Below are positions 10,300-20,220 of a stretch of 47,640 nt of DNA, piece after piece (the first letter of the stretch is position 1; each line of letters begins with the position of its first letter). Origin of the DNA: Chitinophaga pinensis. GTDB taxonomy: Bacteria > Bacteroidota > Bacteroidia > Chitinophagales > Chitinophagaceae. A model generated the notes under the pieces. That model saw only the letters and a list, made by a program, of their open reading frames with translations, was not told the origin of the DNA and ran no database searches. The translations under genes and the position numbers were made by a program. The stretch covers positions 1-47,640 of the forward strand of contig NZ_VOHS01000051.1 of NCBI RefSeq assembly GCF_007896845.1. The letters run 5' to 3'.

Positions 10300-10662
10300 A
10301 TGAACTATAACGAATTTAAATATTGCGGTCTGAATGTGGCTCTGGGTGTATTGTCTGGTAAGTGGAAACCGGTGATTCTCTTTTATCTCTTCCATCAGGA
10401 AGAGATCAGGTTTACAGAGTTGTGGCGGGCTATTCCCAAAGTGGCGAAGAAAGTGCTGCTGGAACAATTGCGGCAGATGGAACAGGATGAATTAATCATA
10501 CGGGATGAAAAGAACGGCTTTCCACCTGAAGTCTGGTACCGCATTTCAGAAAAAGGTAAAGCATTAGGTCCGGCGCTGGCAGCTCTGGAATCATGGGCCA
10601 ACGAACATGCTGCTGAAAAGGTAGATATGTTGAAGTCCCGGCGTAAAGTGACATTGCGTTAG
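10300..10662 (+). CDS. HxlR-family winged-helix transcriptional regulator
   Basis: 120 residues, intact, starting MNYNEFKYCGLNVALGVLSGKWK. The HxlR signature is clear: an N-terminal Cys ahead of a Leu-rich helix and GKWKPVILFYLF, then RFTELWRAIPKVAKKVLLEQLRQ as the recognition helix and GFPPEVWYRISEKG as the wing. It probably represses or activates the divergent MBL hydrolase gene in response to an electrophile or redox signal sensed by the N-terminal Cys, as in characterised relatives. The signal itself is inference. The gene is convergent with the DUF3606 gene 39 bp downstream. Confidence 0.9.
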   Translation: MNYNEFKYCGLNVALGVLSGKWKPVILFYLFHQEEIRFTELWRAIPKVAKKVLLEQLRQMEQDELIIRDEKNGFPPEVWYRISEKGKALGPALAALESWANEHAAEKVDMLKSRRKVTLR

Positions 10663-10700
10663 TCGCCGGGAACATACATTATACAGTTGCAAGGTGACTC

Positions 10701-10904
10701 CTAGACCTCATTGGTGTCATCTATTTCCGTGTGGTTACGGCGTACAAACTCTCTTACTCTCACCGGGTCATCTCCTACTATCTCAACGGCAGACAATATT
10801 TCCTGCGGGGATACACCCAGTTCTTCCGCCAGATCTGCAATTACAAAAGTCTGTTGGTGCTCGTTAGTCCTTCCACCATCTCCCTGAAACTCATGTTTTT
10901 CCAT
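10701..10904 (-). CDS. DUF3606-like small protein, 67 aa
   Basis: Starts at ATG 10904. The C-terminal half, IADLAEELGVSPQEILSAVE followed by VGDDPVRVREFVRR, is the helical core of DUF3606-type small proteins common in Bacteroidota and Proteobacteria: a short helix, a turn of LGVS type, and a VG..P..V..F tail. The N-terminal ~20 residues (MEKHEFQGDGGRTNEHQQTF) look disordered. Function is unknown. The 70 bp spacer to the divergent flavoprotein at 10975 is likely a shared promoter region. Confidence 0.7.
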   Translation of the reverse strand: MEKHEFQGDGGRTNEHQQTFVIADLAEELGVSPQEILSAVEIVGDDPVRVREFVRRNHTEIDDTNEV

Positions 10905-10974
10905 ATTATTTGTTTACATTGCTAAGAGCATAAAACATGCCACGGGTTGTGATCGTCCAATAAAATTCATCTTT

Positions 10975-11640
10975 ATGGAAGCTATCGTTAAAATACTATC
11001 CGCAGACTACGTTACCCATGACGTAAGGAGATTCAGACTGGAAAAGCCGGCAGACTACACTTTCACACCCGGTCAGGCAACAGAGCTATCTATCAATATA
11101 GAAGGCTGGAAAGATAAACGCAATCCTTTCACTTTTACCGCTCTGACAGATGCTCCTTATCTGGAATTTACTATCAAGATCTACCCTGAGCATCAGGGTG
11201 TCACTCATCAGCTTAGTCTGCTGAATCCCGGAGATGAACTGATCCTGCGGGAATCGTGGGGGGCGATCGAATACAAAGGTCCCGGTTATTTCATCGCGGG
11301 TGGTGCTGGTATCACGCCCTTTATAGCGATCTTCCGGCAATTGCATACAGAAGGAAAAGCCAGAGATAATAAACTCTTTTTCTCTAACAAAACAGATGAA
11401 GACATTATTCTGGCGGAAGAACTAAAAACCATATTGGGAGATAATGCCCACTTTACAGTCACGCGGCAGCAGGATAGCCGGCATGATCAACGGCGTGTAG
11501 ACAGCGACTTTCTGAAAGCTGAAATTGACGACTTTAGTAAACATTTCTACATATGCGGTCCTGATCCAATGGTGCTGGAACTAACCGCTACACTGGAGCA
11601 ACTGGGAGCCCAAACGGATGCACTGGTATTTGAAAAATAG
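10975..11640 (+). CDS. FAD/NAD(P)-binding oxidoreductase, ferredoxin-NADP reductase family
   Basis: 221 residues, intact. The N-terminal FAD-binding barrel has RNPFTFT, matching the RxYS/T flavin motif in a diverged form. The nucleotide-binding half begins YFIAGGAGITPFIAIFR (the GxGxTP pyrophosphate loop), and the C-terminus has YICGPDPMVLEL, the CGP motif that contacts NAD(P)H. It ends ALVFEK, without a [2Fe-2S] domain, so it is a stand-alone flavodoxin/ferredoxin reductase-type protein acting in the cytoplasm. The partner carrier is not encoded nearby. A strong terminator follows at 11662-11701. Confidence 0.85.
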   Translation: MEAIVKILSADYVTHDVRRFRLEKPADYTFTPGQATELSINIEGWKDKRNPFTFTALTDAPYLEFTIKIYPEHQGVTHQLSLLNPGDELILRESWGAIEYKGPGYFIAGGAGITPFIAIFRQLHTEGKARDNKLFFSNKTDEDIILAEELKTILGDNAHFTVTRQQDSRHDQRRVDSDFLKAEIDDFSKHFYICGPDPMVLELTATLEQLGAQTDALVFEK

Positions 11641-11661
11641 ACCTCTTTTATCTGATTATAG

Positions 11662-11701
11662 TTGCCATCATCTTGTGTATCTGATCACAGGACGATGGCA
11701 A
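11662..11701 (+). terminator. terminator after the flavoprotein gene
   Basis: TTGCCATC (11662-11669) pairs with GATGGCAA (11694-11701), with inner CTTGTG/CACAGG pairs, followed by TTCCTTTTT. Confidence 0.7.
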
Positions 11702-11834
11702 TTCCTTTTTCCGGGACGGATACAGGATTTACCAATATGGATACATATAAAAGCAGTACGATACTGAATTTTGCAAGGAATAAATAAGTACCTTGGACGC
11801 CTCCTCTCCGGAGGATAACTAACACAACACAGAT

Positions 11835-12386
11835 ATGTCATATTGCAGCGCTATCGAATTCATGTCAGCAGAAAAGAAAGCTATTCACAAGGCTTATCAT
11901 GATCAGCATTACGGCTTCCCTATCCATGATGATAATGAACTGTTCTGCCGCCTGATCATGGAAATCAATCAGGCAGGTCTCAGCTGGGAAACCATCCTGC
12001 GGAAAGAAGCCGGTTTCAGGAAAGCCTATAACAATTTCAATATCAAAAAAGTAGCTGCCTATACCGAAGCTGACCGCGAAAGATTAATGGCAGATCCCAA
12101 TATAATCAGGAACCGGCTGAAGATCAATGCTGCTATTGAAAACGCCAAAACAATCCTGCAATTACAAAAAGAGCATGGTTCCTTTGAGAAATGGCTGGAA
12201 GCACATCATCCAAAAACCAAAGAAGAATGGGTAAAACTGTTTAAGAAAACATTCAGGTTCACTGGCGGTGAAATCGTGAACGAGTTTCTGATGAGTATTG
12301 GTATGCTACCCGGTGCACACAACAGCACCTGTGAGATCTACAAAAAGGTAGTAAAAGCCAAACCACTCTGGGCCGTAAAACAATAA
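11835..12386 (+). CDS. tag: DNA-3-methyladenine glycosylase I family
   Basis: 183 residues, intact. Tag-family landmarks are present: Cys4 near the N-terminus, YHDQHYGFP (residues 21-29; usual form YHDxEWGxP), the block QAGLSWETILRKEAGFRKAY (usual GLSW..IL.KR..FR.AF), and a C-terminal HNSTC that with Cys4 and His22 supplies the HxxxC zinc-snap ligands. These enzymes excise 3-methyladenine from alkylated DNA. The N-terminus is a little divergent (YCSAIEFMSAEKK in place of the usual RCxW), so the exact base specificity is uncertain. A small GC hairpin (CCTCC/GGAGG) lies in the leader just upstream. Confidence 0.85.
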   Translation: MSYCSAIEFMSAEKKAIHKAYHDQHYGFPIHDDNELFCRLIMEINQAGLSWETILRKEAGFRKAYNNFNIKKVAAYTEADRERLMADPNIIRNRLKINAAIENAKTILQLQKEHGSFEKWLEAHHPKTKEEWVKLFKKTFRFTGGEIVNEFLMSIGMLPGAHNSTCEIYKKVVKAKPLWAVKQ

Positions 12387-12441
12387 GCCGGACTTATAAC
12401 GAAGATTTCATACTTTGTCGGAAGGATTCCATCTTACAACT

Positions 12442-14339
12442 ATGAACAACGCTTCCAGAAGACATTTCATCAAACAAAGCGCAGCGGGACTACTCGGTGC
12501 TTTGTATACCACACAGGGACTACCGCTTCCTCCTCTGCACAACCCGAACTACAGACGCTTTGTCAGGAACTGGTCGGTATCTGGGGACAACGCTTACTCT
12601 GTCTGCAGATAACAGACAAAGACGATCCCAATTACGGAACACTGATCTATCCGCAGGAAAACATTATACATGGCAGAATGGGAGATTGTATTTATCCCTT
12701 CCTGCACCTTGCGGCCAGCACAAACGACCATCGGTATACAGATGCAGCAGTATTACTCTACCGCTGGATGGAACGTACTGTAAGTCAGGAAGACGGCTCA
12801 TGGTTAAACGAACCCAAAAAGGGTGCGTGGAAAGGAACCACGGTCTTCTCCGCAATTGCACTCGCCGAAGCGCTTAAACATCATGGCGCATTACTTGACG
12901 CTCCCTTGAAACAGGAGATGACTGCCCGTTTAAAGAAAAGCGGCGACTTTATCTATAATAACTTCACGATCGATTACGGCAATATCAACTATCCCATCAC
13001 AGCGACTTACTGTCTGTCCCTGCTCGGTGAACTACTGGGTGAAAAGCGATTCAGGGAAAAAGGAAAGGAACTGGCTCATAAAGCCATGTCTTTTATCACA
13101 CCTAAGGACAAACTATTATCAGGCGAAGGCGGTCCTTATTACAGTAAAAGCCCGAAGGGCTGTCTTTCCGTTGACCTGGGATACAACGTGGAGGAATCTC
13201 TACCCTCCCTCGTATTGTATGCTAAACTCACCAATGACGAAGCTGTTTTACAGTCTGTCCGGGAACTATTGTCCGCACACCTTGCCTTTATGCTGCCAGA
13301 TGGTGGCTGGGATAATAGCTGGGGTACCCGGAACTACAAATGGACTTATTGGGGCAGCAGGACCTCTGATGGTTGTCAGCCGGCCTATGCACTAATGGCC
13401 GACAGCGTACCGGAATTCTACAAAGCAGCCCTTGTCAATACCCAACTCCTACAGACCTGCACCCACGATGGTCTCTTACATGGTGGTCCGCATTATTTCT
13501 CTCATAAAGCACCTGTCAGCCTCCATCATACGTTCTGTCATATCAAGGCTCTGGCCACAATACTGGATCATGGTATTCCAACGCCACCCAGAACCTTTGC
13601 CAAAGTGACCCTACCACGGGAACAGGCTTATGGCAGTAAGTACTTTGAGGACATACAGACAGGACTGATTGCTGTAGGCAAGTTCAGGGGAACGGTAACA
13701 GCATACGACCGTGATTATAAAGATTTTAAAGGAGGCCATGCTTCCGGTGGTGCACTGTCTATGTTATGGCATGAAAAGGCGGGTATCATACTGGCAGCCA
13801 GTATGAATGAATACCAGTTATATGAGGCAGGTAATATGCAACAGGATACCGACCCGTTATCCATCTGTCTGACCCCGCGTATCGCTTTGGAAGAAGAAGG
13901 AAAGATTTACATGAACATTCAGGACTTTGGCGCCAGAATGGCTATTGATGATAAAGATGGCGAAGTCACGGTGCTTACCAGTGCTTCATTGGTAGATAAA
14001 GATCAACAAGGGCCCGCTTCAGGCGATATCGCATGTACGACTACCTGGCGCTTTTCCAAAGACAAAATCACGCTACGCTTTAAACACAATGCTCCTGAGC
14101 AGCAGGGTGTCCGTATCATTATACCTCTGATTTCTCCGGCGACAGAGGAATTTCGCATTATAAAGCCGGAATTAGCGGAGATATCCAGAATGGATCTGAA
14201 AGTGCGGGTAAAGGCTGATAAGCCCTTAAATCTACTCCCTATGACGGGAAAAAGGGTGTTTAACTATGTTCCCGGACTGGAAGCAATTCCTTTCTATAGT
14301 AATGCCGGCGAACTGGAAATAGTGATCAGCATTGGGTAG
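12442..14339 (+). CDS. exported alpha-toroid carbohydrate-active protein (N-terminal frameshift)
   Basis: ATG 12442 starts a twin-arginine-like signal (NNASRRHFIKQSAAGLLGAL). A missing A near 12519 moves the frame; with it restored the protein reads TTQGTTASSSAQPELQTLCQELVG and continues unbroken to 14339, about 632 residues. Residues ~60-380 are Trp- and Gly-rich helical repeats with DGGWDNSWGTRNYKWTYWGSR, the look of an (alpha/alpha)6 toroid. The remaining third is beta-rich, as in heparinase- or hyaluronate-lyase-like enzymes. I infer a periplasmic polysaccharide lyase or glycoside hydrolase but cannot place it in a CAZy family. It lies 55 bp after tag but is unlikely to be functionally linked. 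Confidence 0.65.
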
Positions 14340-14402
14340 CATGACGTAAGGCAGACCATTGCAGACTGTAGCTGCTGACTGTCGGAACTAACACTTTTAA
14401 GC

Positions 14403-14431
14403 ATACCGGTGATGCAAGGCATCACCGGTAT
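14403..14431. terminator. terminator-like hairpin between convergent genes
   Basis: ATACCGGTGATGC (14403-14415) and 14419-14431 form a perfect 13 bp stem with a 3 nt loop, 63 bp after the alpha-toroid gene. It overlaps the reconstructed end of the DinB-fold gene on the other strand. Confidence 0.7.
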
Positions 14432-14960
14432 AAAAAAATATTAAGCATTTCTCTCTTCTTCAGGAAGATCAGCTGTCCCATATGATAACCGGCATGTACG
14501 GTACGACTTACCAGTACATTCAGCTTATTACGGTTTGGCTCTTTGCAAAGTCTTCTTCCGATACACTCATGTGTCTTGATAACCAGTCCTGCGCGGTCAT
14601 CTTACTGAAATGCGCTGTCAGGGTAGCATTTACATTCTCCCAGTATGTTCTCAATTCAGCCATAGACGGGATATCATCAAATGTTCTGTCAGGATTTCTG
14701 CTGAACAGCGTTTCCAGTTGAGGATACAGCCTTTCTCCCAGTCCGAACAGTGGTAACAGTCCGTCGTTAGTAGCTGTCAGATGCCCCAACAGATAAATAG
14801 CCCTGCTTCTTCCAGGCGCTACTTCTTCCATATAATCTTCATCGGCATATTTGGCAAAGAATCCTGTAACTCTCTTATTCTGAGACTCCCAGGTATGCAG
14901 CAGCTGTCCGATGATCTGTTCAGTCTGCGCTATTGCGATATTTTCAGCTTGTGTGCTCAT
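14422..14960 (-). CDS. DinB-fold (DfsB-like) protein, C-terminal frameshift
   Basis: Start chosen at ATG 14960 (MSTQAENIAIAQTEQ), since the upstream part of the open frame is A/T-rich and unlike protein. The four-helix DinB fold is suggested by RAIYLLGHLTATNDGLLPLF, with the first metal-ligand His, and WENVNATLTAHFSKMTAQDWL. The uninterrupted frame ends at 14520 (AKSQTVIS). One missing base near 14541 restores AKEPNRNKLNVLVSRTVHAGYHMGQLIF, which carries the HxxxH metal motif expected at the C-terminus. The rejoined gene ends at 14422, about 179 residues. Such proteins are metal-dependent thiol transferases or of unknown role. Confidence 0.75.
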
Positions 14961-15033
14961 GGTGGTATGTTTTCCTGAGCAAAGATATATGATAAATTGA
15001 TCAACATAAATATTTCGATTAATTACATAGAAA

Positions 15034-15062
15034 AGAGACTTTACCGTCCAGATAAAGTCTCT
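15034..15062 (-). terminator. hairpin with U-tract on the minus strand
   Basis: AGAGACTTTA (15034-15043) and TAAAGTCTCT (15053-15062) form a perfect 10 bp stem; on the minus strand it is followed by TTTC. It lies upstream of the DinB-fold gene, so it would end a minus-strand transcript starting between 15063 and 15250. It could instead be a leader hairpin of the plus strand. Confidence 0.5.
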
Positions 15063-15069
15063 CATATAA

Positions 15070-15190
15070 AAAGCCCGGAGGCGGATATTTGTTTACGCTA
15101 ATTTTCTCTCTGCAGCTGTCTGAACCAGTTAGGTTCCTCCGACAACACAAAGGTAGCAGGCAGCCATCAGTCTTTTCTGTCGCCTGTCTT
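15070..15190 (+). ncRNA. candidate structured RNA (possibly SRP-like)
   Basis: This non-coding stretch folds into a hairpin with a perfect 8 bp helix, GCTGTCTG (15115-15122) with CAGGCAGC (15157-15164). Inside are AACC/GGT and GTT/AAC pairs and a loop region with TAGG on one side and GACAACA on the other. The overall plan recalls the small bacterial signal recognition particle RNA, with the GAACC ... AGG ... GGTAG order. The usual AGCA element and GNRA tetraloop are not seen, so the assignment is weak. AGGCG (15080-15084) can pair with CGCCT (15181-15185) to close the molecule. The terminator at 15034-15062 would fit a minus-strand transcript, so orientation is also uncertain. Confidence 0.3.
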
Positions 15191-15260
15191 TCAGACCAAC
15201 GGGCCTTAACCTTAATTTAATATAATATGCTTTTACCAAACTCTATATTTGAACGTCATT

Positions 15261-15857
15261 ATGAATGTTGTTCAGGATACAGACAAACTATTGCTAACTG
15301 CGTTAAAGAAAGGCGATGAACTCGCCTTCAGCGTCTTATACGACCGTTATTGGGCGGAATTATACACTATGTGTTACCGCAGGATAGGTGATGAAGATGC
15401 TGCAAAAGACATCGTACAGAACATATTTGTGAATCTGTGGACTTCCCGTAAAGAGATCCTTATAGAAAATACCCTCGCCCCTTATCTCAACAGGGCTGTC
15501 CGTAACAGAACCATCAGCTTCTACAAAAAGAACATGGCCAGTATGAGCCGGGACGCACAGTTTCAGCATGAGCAGGTACAATACGCGCCTGATTCCAGTC
15601 TGGATGCCAAAGAACTGGAAGCCGTCATTAATGATGAAATAGCCAGCATGTCAGATACCATGCGAAAGGCTTTTGTATTAAGCCGTCATGAAAACAAGTC
15701 TATCCGTGAAATAGCAACAGAGCTCTCCCTTTCTGAACAAACTATTAAAAACAATATCTCTCAGGCACTCGACAGACTGAGAAAGAAAACACAATCCTTC
15801 TACGCAGAACCAGCCAACATTCTTGGTGTGCTCATTATCCTGTTAACAAAACCGTAA
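15261..15857 (+). CDS. ECF-type RNA polymerase sigma-70 factor
   Basis: Start at ATG 15261 (MNVVQDTDKLLLTALKKGDE), preferred to the TTG 12 bases earlier. Region 2 is FSVLYDRYWAELYTMCYRRIGDEDAAKDIVQNIFVNLW, and region 4 is REIATELSLSEQTIKNNISQALDRLRKK, the helix-turn-helix that reads the -35 element. The C-terminal tail ANILGVLIILL is typical of Bacteroidota sigma factors paired with FecR proteins. The order sigma, FecR, TonB receptor is the standard surface-signalling module: the receptor binds its substrate, FecR releases the sigma factor, and the sigma factor transcribes the receptor operon. TATATTTG at 15244-15251 resembles a -7 box but has no good -33 partner. Confidence 0.93.
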   Translation: MNVVQDTDKLLLTALKKGDELAFSVLYDRYWAELYTMCYRRIGDEDAAKDIVQNIFVNLWTSRKEILIENTLAPYLNRAVRNRTISFYKKNMASMSRDAQFQHEQVQYAPDSSLDAKELEAVINDEIASMSDTMRKAFVLSRHENKSIREIATELSLSEQTIKNNISQALDRLRKKTQSFYAEPANILGVLIILLTKP

Positions 15858-15914
15858 CCTGCAGTTAACATTGGGCGGCGGTACTTTCCCTTTTTTGCTG
15901 GGTTGAGTTATTAT

Positions 15915-16864
15915 ATGGGTGATATAAATAATTCTTCAGACAATCAGGACCAACAGGCGAATGCGTGGTATGACAGTACCAATGATGCGCAGCCTTTTGA
16001 TGCATTCGGCAGTACCGAACGACAACAACAGATCGGTAATGAGATCTACGATCGTATCACAGCTACCATCTCCCGTAAAAGGCAGCGGACATTTCTCGTA
16101 CTGAAGATCGCGGCAGCTGTTGTAGCTGTGATCGTCAATACCGTATTCCTTGTTCATTATTTCAGAAAGCCGGTTGCACAGCAGGATACCAGCTGGGTAA
16201 GTGTCAGTACACATACAGGAGAAACCAGTACGATTGTGCTGCCTGATAGTAGTACCGTTACCCTGAAGGCAAATTCCCGTATCACCTATTTAAGCGCATT
16301 CACCCATGGAGATGAACGTAATGTGAAACTGGAAGAAGGAGAAGCCTTCTTCGATGTGAGAAAACATGCCCTCCTCCCCTTTACCGTACATGCAAAAGGA
16401 CTCCGCATCAAAGTACTCGGCACCTCTTTTAATATAAGCGCCTATAGCAATCAGCCGGACTTTAAAGTGGAAGTAATGAGTGGTAAGATCCGGGTAGAGC
16501 GGGATGATGCATCCGGTACAAAAATACTGGCGGCAGAAATGACCACTGACCAGTGTCTGACCATGAATAAAAACACAGCCAACTATAAAATAGAAACGAG
16601 AACATTAGCAACCATACCAACACGGAAAGCAGCGCACGTAACACGATCACTCTCCTTACAGGAAATCGGACAGGCACTCGGGGACCGGTTTAACCTTTTG
16701 TACAGCTGAATAATCCGGAGAATGACACTTCTGTTTATACAGTAGATCTGGAACATGCTTCCCTTGATGACATATTGAGAACCTTATCAGCAAAAACAGG
16801 CTTTAGCTATACCATCGTTAATAAACAACACCTGATTATACAACCTAAAACCACCGATCAATGA
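15915..16864 (+). CDS. FecR-family anti-sigma factor (C-terminal frameshift)
   Basis: ATG 15915 starts a cytoplasmic N-terminal part, followed by a membrane segment (VLKIAAAVVAVIVNTVFLV, about residues 60-80). The periplasmic FecR domain then shows TGETSTIVLPDSSTVTLKANS, EGEAFFDV and LGTSFNISAYSN. The uninterrupted frame stops at 16709. One missing T in the run 16696-16699 restores the usual DUF4974 C-terminal domain: NLFVQLNNPEND, VDLEHASLDDILRTLSAKTG and a final HLIIQPK, with stop at 16862-16864. Full length about 316 residues, as expected. It is the cognate regulator of the sigma factor 57 bp upstream and relays the signal from the receptor downstream. Confidence 0.88.
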
Positions 16865-16885
16865 ACTAAAAGGGTACAATAAAAA

Positions 16886-16911
16886 AGCAAGAGTGTTGAC
16901 GCACCCTTGCT
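16886..16911 (+). terminator. hairpin between fecR and the receptor gene
   Basis: AGCAAG (16886-16891) pairs with CTTGCT (16906-16911), extended by GTG/CAC after one mismatch. No U-tract follows, so partial termination or an RNA-stability element is more likely than a full stop. Confidence 0.4.
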
Positions 16912-16993
16912 CCTATGCCAGAGGTAATGAAGCACCTCTTTCATTAATTATTTAATTAACTGAGTAACTAAAAATTAATTAAAACATCACAAG

Positions 16994-19900
16994 ATGCATC
17001 TTTTTCTACAAAGAATGATAAAGAATTTTGTCATTCACACAACCTTTATTGCCAGCTCACTTCTTTTTCTTTTGTCCTGACTAATGCCAACGACAGTTAT
17101 GCGCAGTCCACAGACGCTTCCATCTCCGGTAAGATAACCGGTAAAGACGGAAAGGGACTCTCCGGCGTTTCTGTTACCGTTCGCAACGAATCAACAGGCT
17201 TCCAGTCTGTCTCCATCACCAATAAAGAGGGTAAATACTCTTTCATCCAGTTACCCCTCGGTAAACCCTACACCGTAAAAGCAGCCTTCGTAGGTTTTGC
17301 CACACAGATCAAAACCAGCTGAGCGTAAACCAGGGTGACAACCTGATACTGGATTTTACCATGAGCGAATCTGTCAGCAAACTCAAAGAGATCATCATCA
17401 ATGCTAACACCCTCAACAAAAGGATTGACCGTTTGGGTTCCAGTACCGCAGTAACCGCACAGAATATTCAGCAGCTGCCGGCACAAAACAGGAACTTCAA
17501 TAACTTGTCTGCACTCGCGCCTACTACCAATGGTACCAATATCAGCGGACAACGTGCTTCCTCCACCAACTTCCTGATCGACGGCGCCAGCGCAAGAAAC
17601 AACCTGACCTCCGGCGCCCTGGGTAGCGGTCCCTACTCCCTGTCCCTCGAAGCGATCCGTGAGTTTGAAGTGATCACCAACGTATATGATGTGACACAGG
17701 GCCGTCAGGGCGGTGGTGCTGTAAGCGTAGTTACTAAGTCAGGTACTAATACACTGACCGGTAGCGTGTTCGACTACTACCGTTCCGATTTCCTCGCCAG
17801 TCCTTATGATATCAGAGGTAACAAACGTCAGCAACAGTTCACGACCAACCAGTATGGATTCAGCCTTGGTGGCCCGATCATTAAAGATAAACTGCATTTC
17901 TTCGCAGCACTCGACAGACAGGATGAAAAACAACCGTTCTACATCGCTGACCTGAAAGATGACAATGATATAATCGCTAACCGTATCAGCAGAGGTGCAT
18001 TAGATACACTCCTCAATATCGCCCGTACCAAATATGGTCTGAGCAATAATCCACAGGTGGGAGAATTCCAGCGTAAAACACTGGCGAATACCTTCTTCCT
18101 GCGTCTGGACTGGCAGATCAACGCAAAGAACCGTCTGACCATCCGTAACAACTATAGCGACTGGAAAAACCCAAACAGCAACAGCGATAACTCTAATATC
18201 AACCTGTTTGAAGTATGGGGGAATTTTAAGTCAAGGGAAAACAGTACACTGGCGTCCTTACGTACACAGTTTACGCCTACCTTCCTGAACGAACTGAAAG
18301 TACAGTACCAGTCTGCTACCCGTAACTATTACCCGAACAGCGAACTGCCTTCCGCCAATATCCCACGTGCGATTGTAACCGTTCGTTCCTTCCTGCCAAA
18401 TGGTACAATGGGTAATACGACCGTACAGCTGGGCGGACAGCGTTTCTTCCCTGAAAGCAATCTGGAAAACCAGATACAGCTGGTGAACACCTCTTATCTC
18501 ACCAAAGGCAAATACCGTTTTACCTTCGGTACAGATAATACGCTGACCTATCTGGACACTTATATTTCCAGCGAACAGAACGGCCGTTTCATCTTTAACA
18601 GTCTGCAGGAATTTGCAGATATGAACCCATCCCGCTATGCCAGAGAAGTACCTTTAAAAGGTATTCCTTCCGTACAGCAGTGGATCCTGAATGCATCTCT
18701 CTTCGGACAGATGCAGTTTGAACCGGTAAAGAACGTAGAAGCCCTCATCGGTGTAAGATGGGACCTGACCAGTTACCTGAGTCAGGCAGACTACAACCCG
18801 GCTGTTGAAAAAGCTTTCGGCTTACGCACTGACAGTAAAATCACTGATGCCGGTAAGATCCAGCCGCGTTTACAATTGACATGGGATATCAAAGGCAATA
18901 AAACAGATATCGTGCGTGTAGGCGCAGGTCTGTTCTCCGCTTATCCGGTGAACTATGCGCAGGTAAACAATATCCAGAACAGTGGCACCATGGTAGCCTC
19001 TATCGACGTATCCCGTCCTGCTACAGGCACCAGTCTGGTACCAGTACCAGATTTCGTTTCCTACAGAAAAGATCCTTCTACTGCACCGGGACTTATCAAT
19101 GGTGTACCGACAGTATCAACCATCAACCTGAATGATCCGAATCTGAAAATGCCTTCTATTTTCAAAAGCAATATCAGCTATAACAGGATCTTCGGTGACT
19201 GGCTGCGTGTAGGTGTGAATTTCCTCTACTCTCATACCAGCAATAACTACGTATACCTTGACCAGAATCTGGTAGATCAGCCGTATTTCCGTCTTGCAAA
19301 TGAAAACAACAGAGCTGTATTCGTTCCTGCAAACACGATCACTGCCAATGGTACTACCAACAATGTACTGGGAAGAAAAACACAGGATGTGGGCAGAACA
19401 CTGATGCTGACTAATGGAGCTAAACTGAGACAGGCTGCTGTGATCGTTGATGCAAGTCTGCGTTATTTCAAAGACGGTTATTTCAACGTCAGCTATACAT
19501 GGAACGATGCGAAAGACAACTCTTCTTACAATGGTAACGTGGCAAACACCTCTACTTTCAGAGCAGTAAAATCTGATCCGAGAGACCTGACTGAAATGAA
19601 CTATTCCGATAACCAGTTCAGACATAAGATCGTATTGTACGGTGCTACACCAAACTGGAAAGGATTTGTATTTGCCGGTACCTTCAGAGGTTTATCAGGC
19701 ACCCGCTACTCCATGACCATAGATGCAGATATCAATGGTGACTTCGTAGGTGGTCCCGGTACTGACAATGACCTGGCTTTTGTATTCGATCCGAACAACC
19801 ATAATACACCAGCTGACGTGAAAGCTTCTATGGAAAAAGTCCTGAGCAATCCGGAAAACCGTGCAAAGAAGTATATCACCCAGAGTCTTGGCAAAATAGC

Positions 19901-20198
19901 TGACCGTAACGGTGGATCTAATCCTTTCTCCGGTACATTTGACGTAAGACTGCAGAAAACTTTCAAAACATTTAAAACACAAGGCTTGACCTTTAGTGTT
20001 GATGTGTTTAACTTCGCTAACCTCCTGAATAAGAACTGGGGTGTTAACTACAACCTTGGCGATCAGAGCCTTTTATTCGTAACAGGATTTGATCAGGCTA
20101 CAAAAGAATATAAATACCGTGTAAACGAGAATGTGGGCGTTACGACCAAAAATGGTACGCCATATCAGGTACAGCTGGGCGCCCGCTATTCATTCTAA
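16994..20198 (+). CDS. TonB-dependent receptor with N-terminal carboxypeptidase-like domain (two N-terminal frameshifts)
   Basis: The signal peptide starts at ATG 16994. One missing C near 17076 and one missing A in 17311-17314 break the first 120 codons; restoring both gives about 1068 residues. Residues ~40-120 are a carboxypeptidase-regulatory-like fold (ISGKITGKDGKGLSGVSVTV, FVGFATQ). The plug follows, with LIDGASARN and VVTKSGTN, and then a long outer-membrane barrel ending in VQLGARYSF with the terminal Phe needed for Bam assembly. The sequence resembles single Oar-like receptors rather than SusC, and no SusD gene follows. The phospholipase gene begins 22 bp downstream. The receptor presumably imports or senses a product of phospholipid breakdown, which is inference from position. 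Confidence 0.9.
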
Positions 20199-20220
20199 GC
20201 TAAATTATCATATTGGATAT

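Noticed and set aside
16994..20198. SusC/SusD polysaccharide utilisation pair
   Set aside because: The receptor resembles Oar-type single receptors, and the next gene is a phospholipase, not a SusD lipoprotein.
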